This document shows positions 8,466 to 17,002 of a DNA stretch of 64,000 bases, piece after piece. This stretch comes from Pseudomonadota bacterium (GTDB taxonomy: Bacteria > Desulfobacterota > Desulfobulbia > Desulfobulbales > Desulfocapsaceae). Each line of letters begins with the position of its first letter. The first letter of the stretch is position 1. Under the pieces are notes generated by a model that had not been told where the DNA came from, ran no database searches, and saw only the letters and a list, made by a program, of their open reading frames with translations. The position numbers and the translations under genes were made by a program. The DNA is taken from assembly GCA_018817385.1 (NCBI GenBank), contig JAHIUA010000099.1, positions 1 through 64,000 on the forward strand, read 5' to 3'.

Positions 8466-9334
8466 GCCTCATGAAAGGACAGGGCTATAGCAGCGATATC
8501 ATCATGTTGTTTAAAGCGGGGATAATTGAGACAACGAGGGTCATCTTTTTGCAGCTCCCTGACCAGATTGCGGATCTGTTTCAGTCCACCATGACGGTAG
8601 AGATTCACAAATGTTTCCAGATCTGCAGGTTGATCCGGATCGGTTTGTGGTAAAAAAAGGCCGTCGGTGTAAAGAATTATATCCGTAACACCGGTGAGAG
8701 GTGCTCTTCCATGTCGAAAAAAATCAACGGCCTGCGGTTCACCATTCATAACGCCGTAATGAATGTTCATACCCTCACGTACCTTGAGGATCTGGTCGGC
8801 AAGGTTTTCCTGGATGGTGCCAGTCGAATTCGGCCCCATCTCTTTCCAGAGACACAGGGTGTCCCGATCATGGTCAATCGGATCGGCAAGCTGACGATAC
8901 GAACCGTCTTCATAAAGAAGCAGCGCCAGGCTGTCACCAACCTGAAACCACTCGATCTCATCTCCGTCGATCCGTACAATCGCAGCACTGGTTGACCAGA
9001 TATTCCGGCGCTGTGTGAAATCTACCCCGCTGCTTTCCATTAATTGACGGATATTCCGGTTAGCCAGGCAGCCGAGACGGCTGAGGGTGTTTCCGTTACG
9101 AGCAAAGGTTCCAGCTGCGGTTTCGGCAGCCAGCAACCCTCCAGTCTTGCTCTGTGTGTGCGGACTGTCCCCAAGGCTTGTTGCTCCGTCAAACACACCA
9201 TAAAGGTTGCCATCCTGAAGCAGAATGTCCTCGTTTGTTTTTCCGCTGCCCTGTTCGTGCAGAGTCCGTACAGCTCTGATTGCTGCCTGCTGACGGTTCT
9301 CGCATATACTATGCTCAGGAGATAAAAAAAACAT
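8462..9334 (-). CDS. PP2C-type serine/threonine phosphatase
   Basis: 290 residues. The metal-binding order of PP2C phosphatases is present: KTNEDILLQDGNLYGVFDGAT near residues 32-52, STSAAIVRIDGDEIEWFQVGDSLALLL near 114-140, a DIILYTDGLF loop near 220, and QHDDIAAIAL at the C-terminus. All acidic metal ligands expected of an active enzyme seem to be there. No membrane segment or receiver domain is seen, so it is a stand-alone cytoplasmic phosphatase. It is the first gene of the operon with the FemAB-like and deacetylase-like genes. A phosphatase leading a polysaccharide-modification operon suggests Ser/Thr phosphorylation control, but no partner kinase is visible in the window. Confidence 0.85.
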   Translation of the reverse strand: MFFLSPEHSICENRQQAAIRAVRTLHEQGSGKTNEDILLQDGNLYGVFDGATSLGDSPHTQSKTGGLLAAETAAGTFARNGNTLSRLGCLANRNIRQLMESSGVDFTQRRNIWSTSAAIVRIDGDEIEWFQVGDSLALLLYEDGSYRQLADPIDHDRDTLCLWKEMGPNSTGTIQENLADQILKVREGMNIHYGVMNGEPQAVDFFRHGRAPLTGVTDIILYTDGLFLPQTDPDQPADLETFVNLYRHGGLKQIRNLVRELQKDDPRCLNYPRFKQHDDIAAIALSFHEA

Positions 9335-9664
9335 ATTCGTCCCTTTCGTGGTTATATAAACTGGCCATGATTTGGCCTGGATGTTTTTTTTAGCCTTTTT
9401 ACGAGAATTTATTCATGGAATATCTTTTGGGCGATAGTACTGTTGCCTCTCGATAAGCTGAATTATCGGTAATAATTGCCTTGTTGTTATTTGCAAATTA
9501 TTCACAGCCAAAACCATAACATTGCACATCACTATATTGCAAACAGGTAATTCCGATACGGATGGGCAATAGAATAGGGTTGCTTTCCGGAGTTTTTCTC
9601 CCCCAGCCACCATAACACCCCGCATGCGGTTCCGTACGGGTTTTTTCATTAGGGCTGTCAGGTC
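9335..9664. other. Intergenic region with a GC-rich inverted repeat
   Basis: 330 bases between the PP2C gene and the IS remnant. The promoter of the PP2C operon should lie in the first part. Around 9618-9642 the sequence CCCGCATGCGGTTCCGTACG can fold into two small hairpins. A 78-codon frame over 9413-9649 has no convincing start or similarity, so I do not call it a gene. Confidence 0.4.
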
Positions 9665-10611
9665 GTAACTAGGTTCAGACCTCCTGATCTCGGGAAATAT
9701 TGTTACGACACCATTTCATAGACCATCTGTAAATTTGTTCCAGGAAATTTCGTGGACGTCGTATTTAATTCCCTGCATAAATTCTCGACAGTGACAGCGC
9801 TGCAGCGATTTGCCGGCTGATGCAACCGGACCTTTCCGAAAGATACTTGCAAGGAGTCTTCCGTCTGTATCGGTTGCCCCCATCCCTATGGGAGCTGCAG
9901 CATCCTCCTTACTCCTGTCACTTTTACAGGTTCCCTCAATATGCTGATTCAGCGGGGAGGACTTTTTTTTGAGGCTTATGCAGCTTTCCTACCTGCACGG
10001 CTTTGCGCAGAGTGTCTGCCTTTAATCCCAACTGATCAGCAATAGCAGGAATTGATTGTTCTGCATCAAGTAGTTCTTGGATTTTGTCGAGAACTGGAGC
10101 TGTTAATACCGCTGCTCCTCTGTGTTTCGGTTCAGCATAAAAACCGGCCATGCCTTTTTCACGGTATAACTTGACGCTTCGTTTGACACTGATCCTGCTC
10201 ACTCCAAATGCCCGGCAAATTTCAGCCTGGCTGGCACTCCCATTGATATACAACTGGCTGGTAAACATTCGAAACGTTTTAAGGTCATCAGCGGCATGGG
10301 AGAAAATCGGCAGGCTCCCGTAAATGTAGGTGACGGTGTTGTCTTGGGTTACAAAGCCAAGATTAGCATTAATCAAGGTTATCCCTTTCGGGAACATCGG
10401 CAGCTGTAATTGTGGCATGGTGATAGCTCGATAAAATAGATTTCATGCTTTACCCGAGGAAATGGTATCTTATCTGAATCCTGCACTGTCGGCAACTGCT
10501 CTGAAGATTATTCGCAATACCTCCTGCAAATAAATGCCATTTCAGTATGTTACGCGAAACACAACGCAACCGGCTAACCTCTCGAGATCAGGAGGTCTGA
10601 AATTACGTTAC
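9665..10611. mobile_element. Internally deleted insertion sequence with terminal inverted repeats
   Basis: The ends are imperfect inverted repeats of 28-29 bases (9665-9692 and 10583-10611). Both begin GTAAC at the outside and share an exact 19-base inner part containing TTCAGACCTCCTGATCTCG. Inside lies a broken transposase gene on the minus strand. The total length of 947 bases is far less than a transposase of this type would need, so the element is an internal deletion derivative. I could not recognise a target duplication. The right end is 17 bases from the stop of the rloB-like gene, so the insertion marks the left part of the accessory island. Confidence 0.7.
9703..10418 (-). pseudogene. 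Transposase, N-terminal helix-turn-helix domain plus scrambled C-terminal remnants
   Basis: The open part (9936-10418) is 160 residues. It has an N-terminal segment typical of one transposase group (LINANLGFVTQDNTVTYIYG), then a helix-turn-helix (ASQAEICRAFGVSRISVKRS) and a second one (SIPAIADQLGLKADTLRKAV). After its stop, another frame gives APIGMGATDTDGRLLAS, and near the end NLQMVYEMVS followed by TAA at 9703. These look like later parts of the same transposase. The catalytic DDE core between them is missing. The product can at most bind DNA. I am unsure of the IS family. Confidence 0.65.
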
Positions 10612-10628
10612 AACCTCACTACCCATAA

Positions 10629-11285
10629 TTATGACTTCAAATTCCTCAGGTACTCAACAATCTCGTGCATTTTCGTTGACGGCATATCGGTTCCGCCTGT
10701 TTTACAATGCAAGGCAACTCTCTTGCTACGATCAATGGCCGTGTCCAACATATCTCTTGTGACCTGGTATGTATCCACATCCCCTTTTGCATAACCAGGA
10801 ATGTGACTTTTGAGATCAGTAATAATATTGGCGCATATGGAGCCGGGGCCTGTGTCAAACTGCTTTGTTGTATAAACATAATGAAGGAGTAACCAGAACT
10901 CAAAACAGGGAACCGAGGTAATACCAAGAATGGTGTGCCCATTAGCAAGCTTGGCCCTCCTTATTCTATCCAAGGCACTGTCGTATGTGGTGTGACGGTC
11001 TTTGTCAAACACACAGTAAACCCGATCATACTCTTTCTCTTTCCTGTATTCCTTCAGAGCAAAATCCACAATCGACTTGGGAGAAGAGCCGGCGATGTTT
11101 TTTGCAACCACAACATTGGCGGTATTCAACTGCAAGTCATCAATAAGCGCCGTAAGGTAATTGGGTTCGGTCTTTTCCCCTTCACAAATAACAAGAACCC
11201 TGTCATAGGGAGACCTCCTGGCCCGTTTTCTCCTGAGCGAGCGTACGTCCCTGGCCTTTCGTTTTTTGTATAACTGGTCAGCCAT
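10629..11285 (-). CDS. RloB-like protein (AbiLii-type)
   Basis: 218 residues with a very basic N-terminus (KKRKARDVRSLRRKRARRS). VLVICEGEKTEPNYL near residue 31 is the Toprim-like acidic motif of RloB proteins, followed by a YDRVYCVFDKDRH acidic strand near 86 and TSVPCFEFWLLLHY near 123, also typical. Its start overlaps the stop of the AAA ATPase gene by one base (TAATG), so the two are translationally coupled. RloA-RloB-type pairs match the abortive-infection system AbiL and are related in layout to other ATPase-plus-Toprim phage defences. The protein is probably the effector nuclease and the ATPase its sensor or regulator. That division of labour is inferred from related systems. Confidence 0.8.
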   Translation of the reverse strand: MADQLYKKRKARDVRSLRRKRARRSPYDRVLVICEGEKTEPNYLTALIDDLQLNTANVVVAKNIAGSSPKSIVDFALKEYRKEKEYDRVYCVFDKDRHTTYDSALDRIRRAKLANGHTILGITSVPCFEFWLLLHYVYTTKQFDTGPGSICANIITDLKSHIPGYAKGDVDTYQVTRDMLDTAIDRSKRVALHCKTGGTDMPSTKMHEIVEYLRNLKS

Positions 11286-12553
11286 TAAAACTTGACCTCA
11301 CCAATATAGGGCAACGCTCCAAACCGGCCTTGCAGATAGCCTTTCTCCAGAGCCTCGTGCTTACGGGGGTGAAAATCAGACAAGGGATACAGCTGCGTTG
11401 CCTGGGTATCATCTTTCTCCATGAACCAGATCTGATCCCTGCGTAAAACCTTTGTGTCCAGGATTGACGTATCGTGAGTTGAAAAAATGAGCTGCCCATT
11501 GGCCTTATTAGATTTTGAACCGTGAATCAATTTGAGAAGAAAGCGCACCAGGTGAGGATGAAAACTGTTGTCCAACTCATCAACAACCAAAACTCGACCA
11601 TTTGTTAACAGATCCAGCCACGGGGCAGCATAGGCAAACAACTTCTGCGTCCCATCAGACTCCTCAGTCAAAGGAAATAAAGCAGAATCTTCTGAATTGG
11701 TGAGTTGGTGCTTGAAGAACACTTCCTTAAACGACCTGCCCTGTAGATCCTTTTGAAAGAAATTTCTCAGCTCATCGGGCATACCTGAAGAAAAATTGAC
11801 ATCGTCGAGGTTTTTCTCTTTGATTATAATCCCATCGACCTCAATTCCTGCATTTTTGAGGAATGTGAGAATTTCGTTGCGCTCTTCTTTCACCTCACAA
11901 CTGGTAACCGTAAATCCCCTCTCAATCCGTTCACCGTGGCCAATAACAACCAACTTTTGAAACCAGTTGAAGACGGGCTTTAACTGTTCGCTGTTCAGTT
12001 GTACCGCAGTGGACAGGAACAGAGCATTTGGACGGGTAGATTTCTGCCAGGTTTTTTTCTGACCGATAAACTTTGCCCCAAAATACCACTCCTCTTTCTC
12101 CTTTTTGGGATTGTAAGAGCGCTCAAACCAACGCTGGGCTCTGTTGCCAGGGTATGCCAGCAGCCATTCGCGGGTCACTTGATTGTTGGTGGCGGCAAAG
12201 CCGTATTGATAACGCACACCGTCTTCAACAAAGACAACCTCAAACTCACTGGCTTGAGAGGACCCTTCTCGGTGGAGGAGAAAAGGGTTCAGGGCAATAC
12301 GCTCACCTTCCTGACTCTCCTTTGCCGACAACAAGACGAGCTTCTTCATAAAGCCCAGCGCCTTGATCAGATTGCTCTTCCCGCCCCCATTAGGCCCATA
12401 GACAACTGCCGATCGCAGCAGCCTGGGTAACTCCTGTACAGAGGGAATAAAACAGTTTTCCTCTTGTAGCTCCTTTGTTGCCCCTGCCGCCATACTGAGG
12501 GTCTGAGACTCCCAAAACGAACGATAATTTTTAACACTGAACTCGATAAGCAT
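11285..12553 (-). CDS. RloA-like AAA ATPase (AbiLi-type)
   Basis: 422 residues from the ATG at 12553, chosen because AAGGGGC sits upstream and the sequence then begins MLIEFSVKNYRSF, the usual start of this family. An in-frame ATG 48 bases upstream has no support. Walker A is VVYGPNGGGKSNLIKAL near residue 52. The ABC-type signature and Walker B come late, ending in VLVVDELDNSFHPHLVRFLL and LIFSTHDTSIL, as in OLD/RecF-like ATPases. The long middle part is the usual coiled or variable insertion. It is the first gene of the pair with the RloB-like gene. Expected role: phage-sensing ATPase of an AbiL-like abortive infection system. Confidence 0.8.
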   Translation of the reverse strand: MLIEFSVKNYRSFWESQTLSMAAGATKELQEENCFIPSVQELPRLLRSAVVYGPNGGGKSNLIKALGFMKKLVLLSAKESQEGERIALNPFLLHREGSSQASEFEVVFVEDGVRYQYGFAATNNQVTREWLLAYPGNRAQRWFERSYNPKKEKEEWYFGAKFIGQKKTWQKSTRPNALFLSTAVQLNSEQLKPVFNWFQKLVVIGHGERIERGFTVTSCEVKEERNEILTFLKNAGIEVDGIIIKEKNLDDVNFSSGMPDELRNFFQKDLQGRSFKEVFFKHQLTNSEDSALFPLTEESDGTQKLFAYAAPWLDLLTNGRVLVVDELDNSFHPHLVRFLLKLIHGSKSNKANGQLIFSTHDTSILDTKVLRRDQIWFMEKDDTQATQLYPLSDFHPRKHEALEKGYLQGRFGALPYIGEVKF

Positions 12554-12845
12554 AACGATGTGCCCCTTAATATTTATTCTCAGGGCGCAGAAAAAACGCA
12601 TTTATCTGCACGAAAAAGACATTAAAACAACTTTCAACAACCATTATTGCACAATAAATGCGTTTTTTGCCACTAAAATATACTTCCCCTCTTGATTTTC
12701 TAAAAGCGCCTCTTATATATGACATGCAGGCGGAACGATTTTTCCACAAGATGGAGGGTGGCATCCAGATTCAAACTACACCCTGTAGTATATTAGAACA
12801 CAGAAAACTTACAAAATGGCATTTGATGATCCAAAGGAGGCTGTC

Positions 12846-13079
12846 ATGGCAAAAGGAAAAAATCAACACGTAGTGAAACATCCAGAGGGTTGGGCGGTGA
12901 AGGGCGCAGGCAACAGCAAAGCGACGAAGATCACCGGTACCCAGAAAGAGGCCCAAACAGTGGCAGAGAGGATTGCCAGAAACCAGGGGTCGGACACCAA
13001 AATTCACGGCAGAGACGGCAGGATCAGGGCTGGCAACAGTTACGGTAATGACCCCTGCCCACCGAAGGATAGAAAATGA
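12846..13079 (+). CDS. DUF2188 small protein
   Basis: 77 residues from an ATG with AAAGGAGG nine bases upstream. An in-frame ATG 30 bases earlier lacks such a site. QHVVKHPEGWAVKGAGNSKATKIT followed by TQKEAQTVAERIARNQGSD and IHGRDGRIRAGNSYGNDP is the pattern of DUF2188, a small domain with no known function that is common on plasmids and islands. It is basic, with no Cys and no membrane segment. It stands alone between the AbiL-like pair (opposite strand) and the IetAS-like pair (same strand, about 240 bases on). Whether it takes part in either is unknown. Confidence 0.8.
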   Translation: MAKGKNQHVVKHPEGWAVKGAGNSKATKITGTQKEAQTVAERIARNQGSDTKIHGRDGRIRAGNSYGNDPCPPKDRK

Positions 13080-13258
13080 AGTTTAAGAATGTCAAATTTT
13101 AAACAAAAACCAATGTATGATATTTCAAGACCTGATCCATCGGCTTTCCTCTTGGGGCATTCCCCCTGCAAGACTTTCATTTCAAAACAGACTTAAAAAA
13201 AGTCTTCATTAACCTGATGAACCAGTGCTTTAAAAAGCTAAATATGATACTGATTAAT

Positions 13259-13277
13259 TAAGTCATAGAATGACTTA
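13259..13277. promoter_or_regulatory. Palindrome upstream of the IetA-like gene
   Basis: TAAGTCA and TGACTTA flank five bases, 43 bases before the preferred start at 13321. A second small palindrome (AGACTT/AAGTCT) is at 13189-13205. Either may be an operator or an mRNA hairpin controlling the defence operon. This is inferred from position only. Confidence 0.3.
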
Positions 13278-13320
13278 CATTTATATATTATTGGGACTCT
13301 CTAAATGTGGGACAAACAAC

Positions 13321-14307
13321 ATGGCCAGTGCTGAACAGTTAAAAGCTCTCTTCAGATCGCATCTTGACGGTGATAAGGATCACTTTTTCGCAGTGGCTAT
13401 GCAGGTTGCCGCCCACGAGGCAAAACTTGGCCACGGTAAGCTTGCCAGAGAATTACGTGCTCTTATAGACGAAGCCAAGAAAAAAACAGGCCCCCTAAGT
13501 GTTACAAAATCAACCCTGATCGCACAGCCTCGGGGAGAGCTGTCGGCCTTGCTGTCAGCCTCATACCCCAAACTTCGTCTTACAGACATGGTGGTTAATG
13601 AGACCATCTCCAATCGTTTGCGCAGAATAATCCAAGAACAACGACAAGTACAAAAAATTAGAACCCACGGACTTACTCCTCGTAAAAAACTTCTCTTCGT
13701 CGGTCCTCCCGGCACAGGAAAAACTATGTCAGCAAGTATGTTGGCAGGCGAACTAGGTCTCCCTCTCTTTGTTGTCCGTCTTGAAGGGCTTATCACAAAA
13801 TTTATGGGTGAGACTGCCGCTAAATTACGATTAATTTTTGACGCGTTAGTTCACACAAGGGGAGTCTATTTTTTCGATGAATTTGACTCCATTGGCTCTC
13901 AACGTGGGCAAATGAATGATGTCGGTGAAATCCGTAGGGTATTAAATAGCTTCCTCCAGATGATAGAGCAGGATGATTCAGATAGTCTTATTCTTGCGGC
14001 AACGAATCACCCGAATATTTTAGACTATGCTCTCTTTAGACGCTTTGATGATGTCATTGAATTCGATGTGCCAGATAAACCTTTAATCATAGCATTAATA
14101 AAGAGCAAATTAGCAGGGTTTCCTACATCCAGAATAGTGTGGAAAAAGATAGCAGAAGCAGCTCTCGGTTTAAGCTTTGCTGATATTTCCAGAGCCTGTG
14201 AAGATGCCATAAAAGACGCTCTCATCAACGATAAGTCCAAGATTTACCAAAAAGAAATTGAAAGATTATTGGCAGAACGAAAGTTATGCCATCCTTCTCA
14301 AGCCTAA
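13321..14307 (+). CDS. ietA: IetA-like AAA ATPase
   Basis: 328 residues if translation starts at the ATG at 13321 (MASAEQLKAL). An upstream ATG at 13270 would add a hydrophobic 17-residue tail that looks non-coding. After an alpha-helical N-terminus of about 80 residues comes one AAA domain: Walker A GPPGTGKT at 128-135, Walker B YFFDEFDS at 183-190, sensor AATNH near 226, arginine-finger region FRRFDD near 239, and a small helical lid at the C-terminus. The subtilisin-like protease gene follows 47 bases on. An AAA ATPase of this kind next to an S8 protease is the IetAS system. It was first described from an Agrobacterium plasmid and later reported as an anti-phage system. The ATPase probably controls the protease. 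Expected cytoplasmic. Confidence 0.8.
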   Translation: MASAEQLKALFRSHLDGDKDHFFAVAMQVAAHEAKLGHGKLARELRALIDEAKKKTGPLSVTKSTLIAQPRGELSALLSASYPKLRLTDMVVNETISNRLRRIIQEQRQVQKIRTHGLTPRKKLLFVGPPGTGKTMSASMLAGELGLPLFVVRLEGLITKFMGETAAKLRLIFDALVHTRGVYFFDEFDSIGSQRGQMNDVGEIRRVLNSFLQMIEQDDSDSLILAATNHPNILDYALFRRFDDVIEFDVPDKPLIIALIKSKLAGFPTSRIVWKKIAEAALGLSFADISRACEDAIKDALINDKSKIYQKEIERLLAERKLCHPSQA

Positions 14308-14354
14308 AAACAAACTGTCTTCCTTCTTAAAAAAATCTACTGCCAGAGAACGCT

Positions 14355-16820
14355 TTGCCAAAGCTACCGCACATTCTTGTCACAGGTACGGCCTCCACAG
14401 AACCCTATACATCTCCGTCTATGGGAGGAAAAACCTTCTCGGTTCCACCTCGCCAGAGAGAAACTCATGGCCAACGCCTTTTGGGCCAATTTGAAACTGT
14501 TCGTGCACAATCTCAAGCCGCAGTAGAAGAACAAAAAGCATTCGGCATAGATGCCGGGAACGGTATATATGTGCAGTTTGAGAGCAACCCTGAATTTGAT
14601 CTTAAATTTGATAGCCTTGAGGATCAGCGTTCAAGAATCGAACTTCTTGCTGTAAAGCAGGTAGACCATAAAACACTTGCCACTGTTTTTGTGCCCGAGG
14701 GGAAACTTCACATCCTCACAAACAAAATTAACGATTACCTCAACACAGACAAAGATTCGGATAAAGGTAATCCCAAAAACAAAAATCTGGTCGAAAGTAT
14801 AAACTCCATCCATCAGGCTGCTCTTGGAGCCCTATGGACCGACACTCAGGAAGCTTTTCCCGGAGAGGACGAGATCATTTGGTGGGAGGTATGGCTGCGA
14901 GTTGGTGATGACCGACAGGCTTATATAAATTTCTTTCGAGATCATGCAGAACAGTTAGGGCTGCAGGTTGGAAGCGAAGAGCTCTACTTCCCCGACCGTA
15001 CCGTTGTCACTGCTTCTGGGACGAAAGAACAAATGAGTAGGTCGATCAATTTACTCAACTGTATTGCCGAACTGCGTAAGGCTAAAGAGACCGCAGATTT
15101 TTTTATATCCATGCCCCGTGGTGAGCAGATGGATTGGGTAGCAGACACCGTTGCGAATATTACACCTCCAGGTGATGACAGCCCTGCTGTATGCATTTTA
15201 GACACCGGTGTCAACAACGGTCACCCACTCTTACAACCAGTCTTAAAAGATCAAGATCTGCATAGCTGTAATCCTGCCTGGAATGTTGCAGACCACCACG
15301 GCCATGGCACAGAGATGTCGGGCCTTGCTGCCTATGGAGATTTGACAGAATTTCTTTCCTACCATGGGCCAATAACCCTCACCCATGGTTTAGAGTCCGT
15401 AAAAATATTACCTCCCACAGGCCATAACCACCCGCACCAATATGGCTCAATCACCCTGGAAGCGATTGGGCGAGCAGAGATCTCTTCCCCCACCAGAAAA
15501 AGAAGTATATGCCTGGCCGTCACCACCACTGATTTCAGAGATGCTGGCAGACCATCGTCATGGTCCTCAACTCTGGACGCTCTTTGTTCCGGCGCAACTG
15601 ACGACACACAAAGGTTGATCCTCGTCTCGGCAGGAAATACTGATGAAGCACAACGTCACCTTTTCCCCGATAATAATATGACAGAAGGGGTGCATGACCC
15701 AGGGCAAGCATGGAATGCTGTAACGGTAGGAGCGTATACAGGAAAGATTTCTATCGACCCGGCAGTCTACCCTGGTTATGAGCCAATAGCTCCTTTTGGG
15801 GACCTAAGCCCCTCAAGCTGCACATCCATGGACTGGTCGCGGCCATGGCCTCTTAAGCCAGATTTGGTTATGGAGGGGGGAAATATGGCAATCGATCCCT
15901 ATGGCACAGCAGATTATATTGACAGCCTGGACCTCTTAACAACAAATCGCCATTATCAACATATGCGGCCACTGACCAATATGCGTGAAACAAGCGCCGC
16001 CACGGCTCTTGCTGCCAGGATGTCCGCCATTTTGCATGCAAACTATCCTGTGTTTTGGCCCGAAACCATTCGAGCCCTGCTCATACATTCGGCGGCATGG
16101 ACAGATGGCATGCTCAATCGATTCGCCCCGTTTCAGACAAAACAACAATACGAGAACCTGATACGTTATTGTGGTTATGGAGTTCCAAATTTGGAGAGAG
16201 CCTTGTGGAGTGCCAATAATTCGCTCACCCTCATCGCTCAAGATTCATTACAGCCATTTGACAAAAAGAACTCACGCGGTGTAACTCAAGATTTGCATCT
16301 CCACGACATCCCATGGCCAAAGGAATTGTTGCAAGATTTAGGAGAAATCCCTGTTGAGATGAAAGTGACACTGTCCTACTTCATTGAGCCGAATCCCGCT
16401 CGGCGAGGATGGAGCAAAAAATACAGCTATAGCAGCCATGGCCTTCGGTTTGATGTGAAAAACCCGCTGGAAACCCTGGATGCTTTTAAGAAAAGAATTA
16501 ACAAAGCAGCCCGAGATGAAGAAACAGGCACCCCTGGCTCTTCTCCTGGTGATGCCAAATGGACTTTAGGGAAAAACTTACGCAAACTTGGCTCGATACA
16601 CTCCGACACTTGGAAAGGAACGGCCTCTGAGCTGGCGGAGCGCGGCCATATAGCAATTTTCCCAGTCATGGGATGGTGGAAAGAAAATCTCAAACAAGAA
16701 CGGTGGGGCAATCAGGCTCGATACGCTTTGGTTATAACAATAAAAACTCCTGAAACAGAGGTTGATCTTTATACCCCGGTGGCAGCAATGGTCCACCAGG
16801 CAGTAGAAATTGAGGTGTAG
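14355..16820 (+). CDS. ietS: IetS-like subtilisin family (S8) protease
   Basis: 821 residues from a TTG start, chosen because the frame then begins with PKLPHILVTG, as expected for this family. The first 270 residues are a non-catalytic region. The S8 triad follows: Asp283 in VCILDTGVNNGHP, His317 in HGHGTEMSG, and Ser547 in MRETSAATALAARM, with the oxyanion Asn428 in LVSAGN. Ser547 sits in ETSAAT where most subtilisins have GTS. No signal peptide is present, so it acts inside the cell, unlike most S8 proteases, which is typical for defence-linked ones. About 200 residues of uncertain fold follow the catalytic domain. It pairs with the AAA ATPase upstream. Confidence 0.82.
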   Translation: MPKLPHILVTGTASTEPYTSPSMGGKTFSVPPRQRETHGQRLLGQFETVRAQSQAAVEEQKAFGIDAGNGIYVQFESNPEFDLKFDSLEDQRSRIELLAVKQVDHKTLATVFVPEGKLHILTNKINDYLNTDKDSDKGNPKNKNLVESINSIHQAALGALWTDTQEAFPGEDEIIWWEVWLRVGDDRQAYINFFRDHAEQLGLQVGSEELYFPDRTVVTASGTKEQMSRSINLLNCIAELRKAKETADFFISMPRGEQMDWVADTVANITPPGDDSPAVCILDTGVNNGHPLLQPVLKDQDLHSCNPAWNVADHHGHGTEMSGLAAYGDLTEFLSYHGPITLTHGLESVKILPPTGHNHPHQYGSITLEAIGRAEISSPTRKRSICLAVTTTDFRDAGRPSSWSSTLDALCSGATDDTQRLILVSAGNTDEAQRHLFPDNNMTEGVHDPGQAWNAVTVGAYTGKISIDPAVYPGYEPIAPFGDLSPSSCTSMDWSRPWPLKPDLVMEGGNMAIDPYGTADYIDSLDLLTTNRHYQHMRPLTNMRETSAATALAARMSAILHANYPVFWPETIRALLIHSAAWTDGMLNRFAPFQTKQQYENLIRYCGYGVPNLERALWSANNSLTLIAQDSLQPFDKKNSRGVTQDLHLHDIPWPKELLQDLGEIPVEMKVTLSYFIEPNPARRGWSKKYSYSSHGLRFDVKNPLETLDAFKKRINKAARDEETGTPGSSPGDAKWTLGKNLRKLGSIHSDTWKGTASELAERGHIAIFPVMGWWKENLKQERWGNQARYALVITIKTPETEVDLYTPVAAMVHQAVEIEV

Positions 16821-17002
16821 CTGCCTGCCTAAAGATTCCTTATCTTAACACACAAAAGACACTCCCCCAAGCTCTGAGCCCCTGTTGTACAATGCCGGCT
16901 CGAGAAGAACTCGGAAACGAGGCTGTGCAAATATTCGAAAGCATCCTGCATATAAATACCCCAAAGAAATACAAACAACTTTCGCCAATACCTAAACACC
17001 AA

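Noticed and set aside
9413-9649. 78-codon frame upstream of the PP2C gene
   Set aside because: Its composition and lack of similarity suggest chance, and it spans a GC-rich inverted repeat.
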